This document shows, piece by piece, positions 1 to 5,110 of a DNA stretch of 9,442 nt (the first letter of the stretch is position 1; every line of letters begins with the position of its first letter). The position numbers and the translations under genes were made by a program. The DNA lies in contig JAILFF010000140.1 in assembly GCA_024697705.1 (NCBI GenBank), forward strand, positions 1 through 9,442. The letters are read 5' to 3'. Below the pieces are notes generated by a model. The model was not told the origin of the DNA. It searched no databases and worked only from the letters and a program-made list of their open reading frames with translations. This DNA comes from Ruminococcus sp. GTDB lineage: Bacteria; Bacillota; Clostridia; Oscillospirales; Ruminococcaceae.

Positions 1-235
1 ACTTGCCATATTATAAAAGTTGTCCAATTGTTGACCAAAGGCGTTTTTCGAGAGCAGAAAAAGCGCAGAAATGACGTAAATACGCGGGGAATAGGAAAAT
101 GGTGTCCTTAATTTGTCCATTGTTATGATGATAATTTGCGCTAAAGAATAAATGTTTTGTATAGTTATCTTATACAAAACCGCGTAAAATCAATACTATC
201 AGCGAGTTACAAGAACATATGATTATCAAAGACCT
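1..235. other. Left flank without a convincing gene; possible end of an integrated element
   Basis: No recognisable gene. One plus-strand frame is open from the window edge to a TAA at 109-111 (36 codons, rich in Lys and Arg). It could be the C-terminus of a gene lying to the left, but I see no motif that identifies it. A minus-strand frame starting at the ATG at 118-120 is also open to the edge and equally unidentified. The heptamer TTGTCCA occurs at 20-26 and 113-119, and again at 320-326 beyond the tRNA fragment. Because the tRNA 3' end at 239-258 is followed by its own terminator, an integrated element, if present, would lie on this left side. That is inference; no integrase domain is visible here. 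Confidence 0.3.
154..180. repeat. Perfect 10-bp inverted repeat with 7-bp spacer
   Basis: GTTTTGTATA (154-163) and TATACAAAAC (171-180) are perfect inverted copies around GTTATCT. There is no T-run after it, so it is a poor intrinsic terminator. A protein-binding dyad, such as a recombinase, excisionase or repressor site near the tRNA-end junction, is a plausible alternative. No function can be assigned from sequence alone. Confidence 0.5.
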
Positions 236-238
236 CAA

Positions 239-258
239 TTCGAATCCCCTATGCTCCA
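239..258 (+). other. 3' end of a tRNA gene without its body (att-like remnant)
   Basis: The 20 bases TTCGAATC-CCCT-ATGCTCC-A match the T-loop, the 3' strand of the T-stem, the 3' strand of the acceptor stem and the discriminator base of a tRNA whose acceptor would start GGAGCAT. No GGAGCAT acceptor strand, anticodon arm or D-arm lies upstream, and the expected 5' T-stem strand AGGGG is replaced by CTCAA. So only the 3' tail is present, followed 10 bases later by an intrinsic terminator. Tyrosine integrases of islands and phages commonly use tRNA 3' ends as attachment sites and leave such duplicates at the far end of the element. The GGAG start would fit a serine or tyrosine tRNA, but identity is not certain. 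Confidence 0.5.
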
Positions 259-268
259 TTTTTCTTTT

Positions 269-302
269 ACCTCGCAAATTCAAGGGCTTGCGAGGTTTTT
301 TG
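269..302 (+). terminator. Intrinsic terminator behind the tRNA 3' end
   Basis: A perfect 9-bp stem, ACCTCGCAA (269-277) with TTGCGAGGT (288-296), closes a 10-base loop and is followed by a run of T. It is a textbook Rho-independent terminator. Its position directly behind the tRNA 3' end suggests it originally ended the tRNA transcript. Confidence 0.85.
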
Positions 303-539
303 TTTTACAAGATCGTGGATTGTCCATTAAACGCTCATTATCTTGCTTTCGTGACCTTAATAATGAGGGAACCATCTTTTAAAAGACGAGAACGTAAATT
401 AATTTGTATTTATTGATTCCCCAATTTATTCTTGAACCAAATTGAATGATATAAAGCCTATGAAAACAAAAACTTTTTCAGTTGAACCCACATAAAAAGT
501 TCAAGATTTAATTGGTACAGCAATGATTGCATTTTTCCC
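303..539. other. Gene-free spacer with several inverted repeats
   Basis: No coding region is supported. The spacer holds an 8-bp inverted repeat CTCATTAT/ATAATGAG (334-341 and 360-367), a 12-bp palindrome TCTTTTAAAAGA (375-386), and a longer imperfect inverted repeat of 17 bp (421-437 with 499-515). The short open frame covering the tRNA tail and terminator has no ribosome site and is not a gene. Confidence 0.6.
421..515. repeat. 17-bp imperfect inverted repeat, 15/17 matches, 61-bp spacer
   Basis: The arm at 421-437 (CCAATT...CTTGAAC) and the arm at 499-515 (GTTCAAG...AATTGG) match at 15 of 17 positions when one is reverse-complemented. The spacer is A-rich and has no coding potential. It ends about 25 bp before the -35 box of the hydrolase promoter, so it could be an operator pair, a large hairpin or a decayed short element. 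Confidence 0.45.
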
Positions 540-568
540 TTGACTTATTGATGATTTTAATGTATAAT
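540..568 (+). promoter_or_regulatory. Sigma-A promoter of the alpha/beta hydrolase gene
   Basis: TTGACT (540-545), a 17-bp spacer and TATAAT (563-568) differ from the consensus by one base. Transcription would start near 575, leaving an untranslated leader of about 67 bases before the ATG at 642. Confidence 0.8.
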
Positions 569-641
569 TGTTTACAGAAGCTGGAATTCGGAACGCTTTA
601 CCGAGCCAATGGAATTATCACGTTGAAAGGAACGAGAGCAA

Positions 642-1745
642 ATGAAAGCATTAAAGATCACGGGCAAAATACTGCTTTGGGTTCTGATAACGTTTGTGGC
701 TGTCATAATTACTATGCTTGCCGCACGTCTTATCGGCAAGGCGGTAAACGGCAGGACGCCCGACGGCGCTATCAATGAGACTGTGTATGTCGATATAAAT
801 GGTACGAAGGAATGGATAAACATTTACGGACAGGACAGGGATAATCCCGTGCTGCTGTATCTTCACGGCGGTCCCGGTACTACTACAAGCTGGCTCGACT
901 GGAGTATCCTGAGAACGCTCAGCGAGGATTATACGGTCGTTGACTGGGATCAGCGCGGTTTCGGTCACAATTATCCCGATCACGCCGAAGATAAAATGCC
1001 GACGGCGGAGACGTTTTTGCAGGACGGTCTTGAAATGACAGATTATCTGCGTGAACATCTCGGAAAGGAAAAAATCACCCTTATCGGTCATTCATGGGGG
1101 TCTGTGTATGCCTCAAACCTCGCACTTGAATATCCCGAAAAATACGACGCTTGTATCGCCATGTCGCTTATGGTGGATATGCCCGAAAGCAAAGCTATGT
1201 TCAAGGAATGGGCATTAGAGCGGTCTGAAAACGACCCCGAGCTTCATGCTCTTGCCGAAAAACTCGATCACTCAATGGTCGTCGTGGACGAGGAACAGGC
1301 GGATATACTGACCCGTCTCGATGAAGCATATAACTTTGTAGATGATTATTTCAATGATGCGGATCAAAATATGTACGCGGCACTTTGGTTCAATCCGAAC
1401 TGTACTTTGTCTCAGCAGCTAAGAGAAATGGGAATGTCGCAGGAATATGTTGATTATCAGCTCAAACTGATCGGCGGCGAAAGATGTACGGTCGCATTTC
1501 CTATGGTGCAGTCGCTTTCTATCAAGGACAGAACCGAGTACAAAGTCCCTTATTATGTGATAGTAGGAACAAAAGACCACGGTTCGATCAATATGGTCGA
1601 GGAAGCCGAAAGCTACTTTGAAAAAGTCAATGCCCCCGATAAAGAAATATTTTACATTGACGGCGGTCATGTTGCACCGCTGCTCAAAACAAAAGAATTA
1701 TCCGAATATGTGCATAAAATAGCAGAAAAACAAAACAACGGTTGA
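642..1745 (+). CDS. Membrane-anchored alpha/beta hydrolase, proline iminopeptidase-like
   Basis: A 367-residue protein of the alpha/beta hydrolase fold, closest by motif to the proline iminopeptidase (peptidase S33) group. It would cleave a small substrate such as an N-terminal proline or another amide or ester; the actual substrate cannot be read. Visible motifs are the oxyanion-hole HGGPG (75-79), DQRG (103-106), the nucleophile elbow GHSWG with Ser151, a likely acid Asp312 in GTKDH, and His343 in DGGH, so the triad looks complete. Residues 10-32 form one hydrophobic segment after a short basic start, so the enzyme is probably anchored with its catalytic domain outside. That is less usual than the soluble cytoplasmic enzymes of about 300 residues. 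AAAGGA lies about 10 bases before the ATG and supports this start. It has its own near-consensus promoter, and the lipoprotein downstream has a separate one. Confidence 0.85.
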   Translation: MKALKITGKILLWVLITFVAVIITMLAARLIGKAVNGRTPDGAINETVYVDINGTKEWINIYGQDRDNPVLLYLHGGPGTTTSWLDWSILRTLSEDYTVVDWDQRGFGHNYPDHAEDKMPTAETFLQDGLEMTDYLREHLGKEKITLIGHSWGSVYASNLALEYPEKYDACIAMSLMVDMPESKAMFKEWALERSENDPELHALAEKLDHSMVVVDEEQADILTRLDEAYNFVDDYFNDADQNMYAALWFNPNCTLSQQLREMGMSQEYVDYQLKLIGGERCTVAFPMVQSLSIKDRTEYKVPYYVIVGTKDHGSINMVEEAESYFEKVNAPDKEIFYIDGGHVAPLLKTKELSEYVHKIAEKQNNG

Positions 1746-1816
1746 TTTCTGTTGTGGTCGAAATATATAAAAAGTTCAAAGAAAGTTTTGCTTTTAGAAA
1801 TATATTTTGTGATGGG

Positions 1817-1845
1817 TTGACATTTCTGTTGTATAGTAGTATAAT
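1817..1845 (+). promoter_or_regulatory. Perfect-consensus sigma-A promoter of the lipoprotein gene
   Basis: TTGACA (1817-1822), 17 bp, TATAAT (1840-1845): an exact consensus match. Transcription would start near 1852, giving a leader of about 80 bases before the ATG at 1934. Such a promoter predicts strong constitutive expression unless repressed. Confidence 0.85.
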
Positions 1846-1933
1846 GGTCTATGCTGTTATAAGACCGTCCGAAATCATGACCGCGGAATTATCAGACAGC
1901 CTATATACACGAAAAAGAAAGGCAGACCTAATC

Positions 1934-2395
1934 ATGAAAAAAACGATAGCAATAGCAGCCGCTTTAATTGCTCTCTTCGCCTGCGGGTGCGGAAAGGTTA
2001 ACGAGGAAGTAAGACCCACCGCGGCAAATGTGACCGCCGACACTTCTTCCGTATCGGAAAGCACGTCGGTCGAAAGCAACGAAGCCGCCGAGTCCGCGGC
2101 AGAGGAAAAATCCTCTCTTGCCGAAAGCGGCGAGGAAAATGAGACTTACGAAAAAATCGCCAATATCGAGGGTTACAAAGGCGAGTATATCAACGACGGC
2201 AACTGCGTTATACTCAATTCAAAGGACGAACCCGAAGCCGCGGGAGACAAATATCTGAAGGAGTATTCGGGAATCGAGGAGGGTACTGTGTATCTGATCC
2301 ACGAGAGCAACGGCACATGCCTGTTCTACATAAGATATGTCAGCCCCGACGGAAAAACGGGAGAATATCACAACGAGGATAATGGCTGGTTCTGA
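1934..2395 (+). CDS. Small secreted lipoprotein of unknown function
   Basis: A 153-residue protein. Residues 1-16 are a typical lipoprotein signal: two lysines, then a hydrophobic Ala/Ile/Leu stretch ending LFAC, with Cys17 the likely lipidated residue (Cys19 is an alternative). Residues 24-72 are a Ser/Glu/Ala/Thr-rich linker. Residues 73-153 form a small domain with two cysteines (91 and 129) and Tyr-rich strands ending GEYHNEDNGWF; I do not recognise the family. AAGAAAGG at 1915-1922 precedes the ATG by 11 bases. The frame is open upstream to 1742, but that extension has no ribosome site and would cover the promoter, so the internal ATG is chosen. The gene is probably a single transcription unit ended by the hairpin at 2456-2483. 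Confidence 0.75.
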   Translation: MKKTIAIAAALIALFACGCGKVNEEVRPTAANVTADTSSVSESTSVESNEAAESAAEEKSSLAESGEENETYEKIANIEGYKGEYINDGNCVILNSKDEPEAAGDKYLKEYSGIEEGTVYLIHESNGTCLFYIRYVSPDGKTGEYHNEDNGWF

Positions 2396-2455
2396 AACGT
2401 ATAAAGAAATAATATACGCCAAACAGACTGCGGAAGAAAATATTGTAAATGCGAT

Positions 2456-2483
2456 AAAGGGGACAGCCGAAACTGTCCCCTTT
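2456..2483. terminator. Strong hairpin between convergent genes, likely bidirectional terminator
   Basis: AAAGGGGACAG pairs perfectly with CTGTCCCCTTT (11 bp) around a 6-base loop, CCGAAA. The T-run on the plus side is short (TTTAGATTATTT), as is the one on the minus side. Its place between the lipoprotein gene and the convergent GGDEF fragment fits termination from both directions. Confidence 0.7.
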
Positions 2484-2527
2484 AGATTATTTATGTACGT
2501 CTTTTTCGTCTGTCCTTGCCCGTGCTT

Positions 2528-2857
2528 TCATAAAAACCGTTTCTTATCCTCATACAGCATGGCGTCGGCACTCTGATAGAGCGTATCAATCGTACTGCCC
2601 TCGGTTTTCATCGCATACCCGACAGAACAGGTATAAGGGGTTTTGGCTACTTCCTGCCTTATCCGTTCTATCAGTGAAAGCACCTCGCTTTCCGAGATCC
2701 CGATACATAAGATCATATATTCATCGCCGCCAATACGATAAACACGCTGTCCGTGATCTGTGGCTTTCCAAAAGCAGTCAGCGAGCGTTTGCAGCGCAGT
2801 ATCTCCCTCATGGTCGTTGATCTCTTTTAGCATGATTATATAACTTGTGTCAAGCAA
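2528..2857 (-). pseudogene. Remnant of a GGDEF (diguanylate cyclase) gene
   Basis: The frame encodes up to 109 residues that match the C-terminal part of a GGDEF domain: LKEIND, then YRIGGDEY (the active-site motif with Tyr in the last place), SVGYA, and ADAMLYEDKK near the end. Intact proteins make cyclic di-GMP from two GTP. Here the N-terminal third of the domain and any sensor region are missing. Only two residues separate IND from GD where about six are usual, so the conserved GH is lost. No inhibitory-site RxxD precedes GGDEY. The frame can begin only at a TTG (2857) or an internal ATG (2833); an in-frame TAA lies just upstream and neither start has a ribosome site. I therefore call it a non-functional fragment. 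It follows the transporter gene on the same strand by about 73 bases. Confidence 0.7.
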
Positions 2858-2888
2858 AATGTTTTATTCAAAGCCTTTTATGCTAATG

Positions 2889-2909
2889 AAAAAACAGAAC
2901 AAGTCTGTT
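2889..2909 (-). terminator. Weak intrinsic terminator behind the transporter gene
   Basis: Read on the minus strand, AACAGA and TCTGTT form a 6-bp stem around CTTGT, followed by a run of T. It lies about 20 bases behind the stop codon at 2931. The stem is short and AT-rich, so termination may be partial. Confidence 0.45.
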
Positions 2910-2930
2910 AAGAAACGAGGTAGTAATGTA

Positions 2931-4664
2931 TCACAGCGTCAGCCTGAGATTATTCAGCCCCAGCGAGTTGACATAGTTCGCTTCCTTTACCAGCTTCATC
3001 ACCATTTTAATGCCGATATGCGCCGCGGGGTCGTCGTCCTCGTGCAGCTCAAGATACTTTACGGGGTCGAAGCCAATACAGTTATCGCGTATACGAAGGA
3101 GCGTACCGCTTTCGGAAATAACTATACGGATATCTATACTGTGTTCCCTGCCGTCCGCAAAGCCGTAGTGGATAATGTTGTTTGCCATCTCCTCTATCGA
3201 AAGCGCCACCAGATAGCTTGTGCGCCCGGGAAGCCCTTTTTCAACGCAGAAATCAGAAGCACGCTTTGAGGCGCTTACCACATTCTCCTGCGAGGTCACG
3301 GACATATCAAGACAGCTTTCATCGGCAGCTCCGAAGTCCTTGGGGATAAGTGCAAAGCCCTTTGAGCCCCTTATCATCAGGACATATATGCTTATCAATA
3401 TGAATGTCAGACCTTCTCCCGTCAGAAAACCCAGCCACACTCCCGTTACTCCGGCGAAGCGGCTAATAACGAACGCACCCAGCGCCGTAAGAGCGAAATT
3501 CTGCATTGCCGAGACAGCCACGGTAAGCTTTACCCTTTCGATACCCTGATAATAGTTTTTGAGCGTGGTGTTCAAGGCACAAGGCACCAGTGACAGAACA
3601 AAAAGCCTCAGTCCCGCAACAGATATGTTGGTAGCGGACGCATCTTGTATAAACAGAAGTACGAGCGGCTTTGCAGCAAGAACTATCACGCCCGTCACGA
3701 CAGCACATATCAGTATGGCATAATACATCATGACCCGCACAAGCTCATAAAGCGCGGGCTTGTCCTCATCTGAATAGAATATCGAGGACAGGGTCAGCGC
3801 CACAGCCGCCACGCCCGAGCTGAAGGAATAGCAGATATTCCCCGCGGTAGAAATGACGGAATACGCGGCTACCGCAGTACTGCCGCCGAGACTTGTCAGG
3901 AGCTTATTGAGAATAAAGGTAAGAAGCACAAGGCTTACCTGATTTATCAGCGTCGGTACGCCGTCCCCGATCAGCTCCGCAAGGGTACTCAGCCTGACAA
4001 GCGAGGGCTTGAATCTGAAAATGCAGTCCTTTTTAAAGAAATATACGATACCTATGCCGAAGGCGATAAAGTAGCTCAGCGAGCTTGCAAGACCCATTCC
4101 GAAGGTGCCCAGTTTTATAACAAAAACGTTCAGTATATCAAATATTACGTCGCTTATCGTCATGGCTATTACGGCGGTAACCAGCCTTGTCCTGCTGCCC
4201 GACATCTGCATATACGGCACCATGATCTGCGCCGCCATAAACGCGGGCGCACCGATGATAAAGCCCCGAAGATAGTCCCTCGTCAGCGCGAACACCGTGT
4301 TGTCGGGGGTGTTTTCTCCCGCGCCGAGCAGCGTACACAGCGGGTCGGTGAATATCAGCACCGCAGCCATACCGACGACAGAAAATATCACCGCCATTGC
4401 CGCCGATACCGAAAAACAGGCGTTGGTACCGTTTTTATCGCCGCTGCCCATAGTCCTGCCGCACATTACCTGAACTCCCGAGGATATCATGCTTCCGACC
4501 GCCGCGAATACGAGCAGTATCGGCGTGGAATATCCATAGGCGCTCATGGACTCTATCCCGAGAAAGCGCCCTATCATTATGCTGTCGATGAGCATACAAA
4601 GCGTAACGGTCATTGCCGAAAGTATCTGCGTCAAAAGCATTTGCCCGAACAGCTTTTTTATCAT
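2931..4664 (-). CDS. MATE-type transporter fused to an RsbW/SpoIIAB-like ATPase domain
   Basis: A 577-residue fusion. Residues 1 to about 432 form about 12 hydrophobic segments typical of MATE-family exporters, which exchange organic cations or drugs for Na+ or H+; the start (LFGQMLLTQILSAMTVTLC) and the internal two-fold layout fit. After a linker (433-460), residues about 461-577 form a GHKL ATPase domain of the anti-sigma-factor kind. It has an N-box Glu491/Asn495/His499 (EEMANNIIH, compare ExxxNxxxH), a G1 motif Asp527-Asn-Cys-Ile-Gly531 in which the usual first Gly is Cys, FDP right after it, a HIGIKMV segment (549-555) in the G2 place, and the closing pattern GLNNLRLTL. The tail is probably cytoplasmic. 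AGGGTG 7 bases before the ATG supports the start. It is divergent from the GH3 gene with mirrored promoter modules. The ATPase could control a partner protein or gate transport; neither is shown. Confidence 0.85.
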   Translation of the reverse strand: MIKKLFGQMLLTQILSAMTVTLCMLIDSIMIGRFLGIESMSAYGYSTPILLVFAAVGSMISSGVQVMCGRTMGSGDKNGTNACFSVSAAMAVIFSVVGMAAVLIFTDPLCTLLGAGENTPDNTVFALTRDYLRGFIIGAPAFMAAQIMVPYMQMSGSRTRLVTAVIAMTISDVIFDILNVFVIKLGTFGMGLASSLSYFIAFGIGIVYFFKKDCIFRFKPSLVRLSTLAELIGDGVPTLINQVSLVLLTFILNKLLTSLGGSTAVAAYSVISTAGNICYSFSSGVAAVALTLSSIFYSDEDKPALYELVRVMMYYAILICAVVTGVIVLAAKPLVLLFIQDASATNISVAGLRLFVLSLVPCALNTTLKNYYQGIERVKLTVAVSAMQNFALTALGAFVISRFAGVTGVWLGFLTGEGLTFILISIYVLMIRGSKGFALIPKDFGAADESCLDMSVTSQENVVSASKRASDFCVEKGLPGRTSYLVALSIEEMANNIIHYGFADGREHSIDIRIVISESGTLLRIRDNCIGFDPVKYLELHEDDDPAAHIGIKMVMKLVKEANYVNSLGLNNLRLTL

Positions 4665-4770
4665 ATCGTATCACCCTGTATCTATTAGGAAAGTGCCGCT
4701 GCCCTTGTTACTCTGCCTTGCTTGCCGAAGAATTTCAGACAGCGGACGTATTTTGCCATTTTATTGAATA

Positions 4771-4807
4771 ATTATATCACATCGCCCGCAACAAATCCAC
4801 AACAAAT
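4771..4807 (-). promoter_or_regulatory. Promoter and tandem operator of the transporter gene
   Basis: On the minus strand, ATTTGTTG occurs at 4807-4800 and again at 4796-4789, 11 bp apart. Twelve bases further comes an extended -10, TGA-TATAAT (TATAAT at 4776-4771). There is no good -35 at the normal distance; the octamers occupy that region, which suggests activation or repression by a DNA-binding protein. The 37-bp module matches the one in front of the GH3 gene at about 31 positions. The leader to the ATG is about 100 bases. Confidence 0.65.
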
Positions 4808-4942
4808 CAGGCATTTTTTATTGTAACAATGAACAAAGTTTCCAATGATAATTTGTCACTTTTCACGAAAAACAATTTGCTTGTACATATTCCACAAAAA
4901 AACATTGAAAACTTTGTTGATATAATGATTAAAATACAGCAA

Positions 4943-4979
4943 ATTTGTTGCTGATTTGTTGCGCTCGATATGCTATAAT
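4943..4979 (+). promoter_or_regulatory. Promoter and tandem operator of the GH3 gene
   Basis: ATTTGTTG at 4943-4950 and 4954-4961 (11-bp period), then 12 bp, then an extended -10, TGC-TATAAT (TATAAT at 4974-4979). As on the other side, no consensus -35 lies 17 bp upstream and the octamers fill that place. Transcription would start near 4986 and leave a leader of about 125 bases. Confidence 0.7.
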
Positions 4980-5024
4980 ATTTATAAGCAGATAAAGATC
5001 CAAAAAACTTATGGCGAGGAGGTG

Positions 5025-5087
5025 ATGAGGGATTACTTTTCAAAGGGATTTTTCAGCTGCTATGATGAACATACCGAATTAATATGA
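5025..5087 (+). CDS. Possible 20-residue leader peptide ahead of the GH3 gene
   Basis: The GH3 leader holds AGGAGGTGAT (5017-5026), a ten-base match to the anti-Shine-Dalgarno end of 16S rRNA, which serves no known gene. The ATG at 5025 overlaps it and opens a 20-codon frame (MRDYFSKGFFSCYDEHTELI) ending at TGA 5085-5087, 23 bases before the GH3 start. A spacing of about 2 bases from the core GGAGG is too short for efficient initiation. An even smaller frame, ATG-GCG-AGG-AGG-TGA (5011-5025), ends on the same base where the 20-codon frame begins. A chance match is possible, so this is offered only as a candidate. Confidence 0.25.
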   Translation: MRDYFSKGFFSCYDEHTELI

Positions 5088-5110
5088 AATAAGTTATAAG
5101 GAGAATTACT

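Larger units (their letters stand above)
4771..4979. repeat. 209-bp imperfect inverted duplication between divergent genes
   Basis: Everything is mirrored about base 4875. The 37-bp promoter modules are at 4771-4807 and 4943-4979. A 19-bp box, CATTG(A/G)AAACTTTGTT(G/C)AT, is at 4903-4921 and inverted at 4829-4847, with 17 of 19 matches. Both halves have the same 21-bp gap between box and module. The centre (about 4848-4902) has diverged, apart from short pairs such as TTTGT/ACAAA (4852-4856 with 4894-4898). TTTGTT cores within one half start at 4913, 4944 and 4955, close to whole helical turns apart. Confidence 0.75.

Noticed and set aside
219..416. Open frame across the tRNA tail and the intrinsic terminator
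   Set aside because: It has no ribosome site, no recognisable product and crosses a strong terminator hairpin.
1742..1933. Upstream extension of the lipoprotein frame
   Set aside because: It begins at a non-ATG codon, overlaps the end of the hydrolase gene and the promoter, and would bury the signal peptide; the ATG at 1934 has the better ribosome site.
2835..2854. TTGACA and TATAAT on the minus strand ahead of the GGDEF fragment
   Set aside because: The two boxes are only 7 bp apart, so they do not form a promoter; the TATAAT lies inside the fragment.
4679..4746. CCGCTG/CAGCGG inverted pair in the transporter leader as a riboswitch or attenuator
   Set aside because: Only 6 bp pair across about 40 bases, with no supporting nested stems or terminator.
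4905..4926. TTGAAA and TATAAT as a second plus-strand promoter
   Set aside because: The spacing is 10 bp; this TATAAT lies at the edge of the mirrored 19-bp box and lacks a counterpart on the other side.
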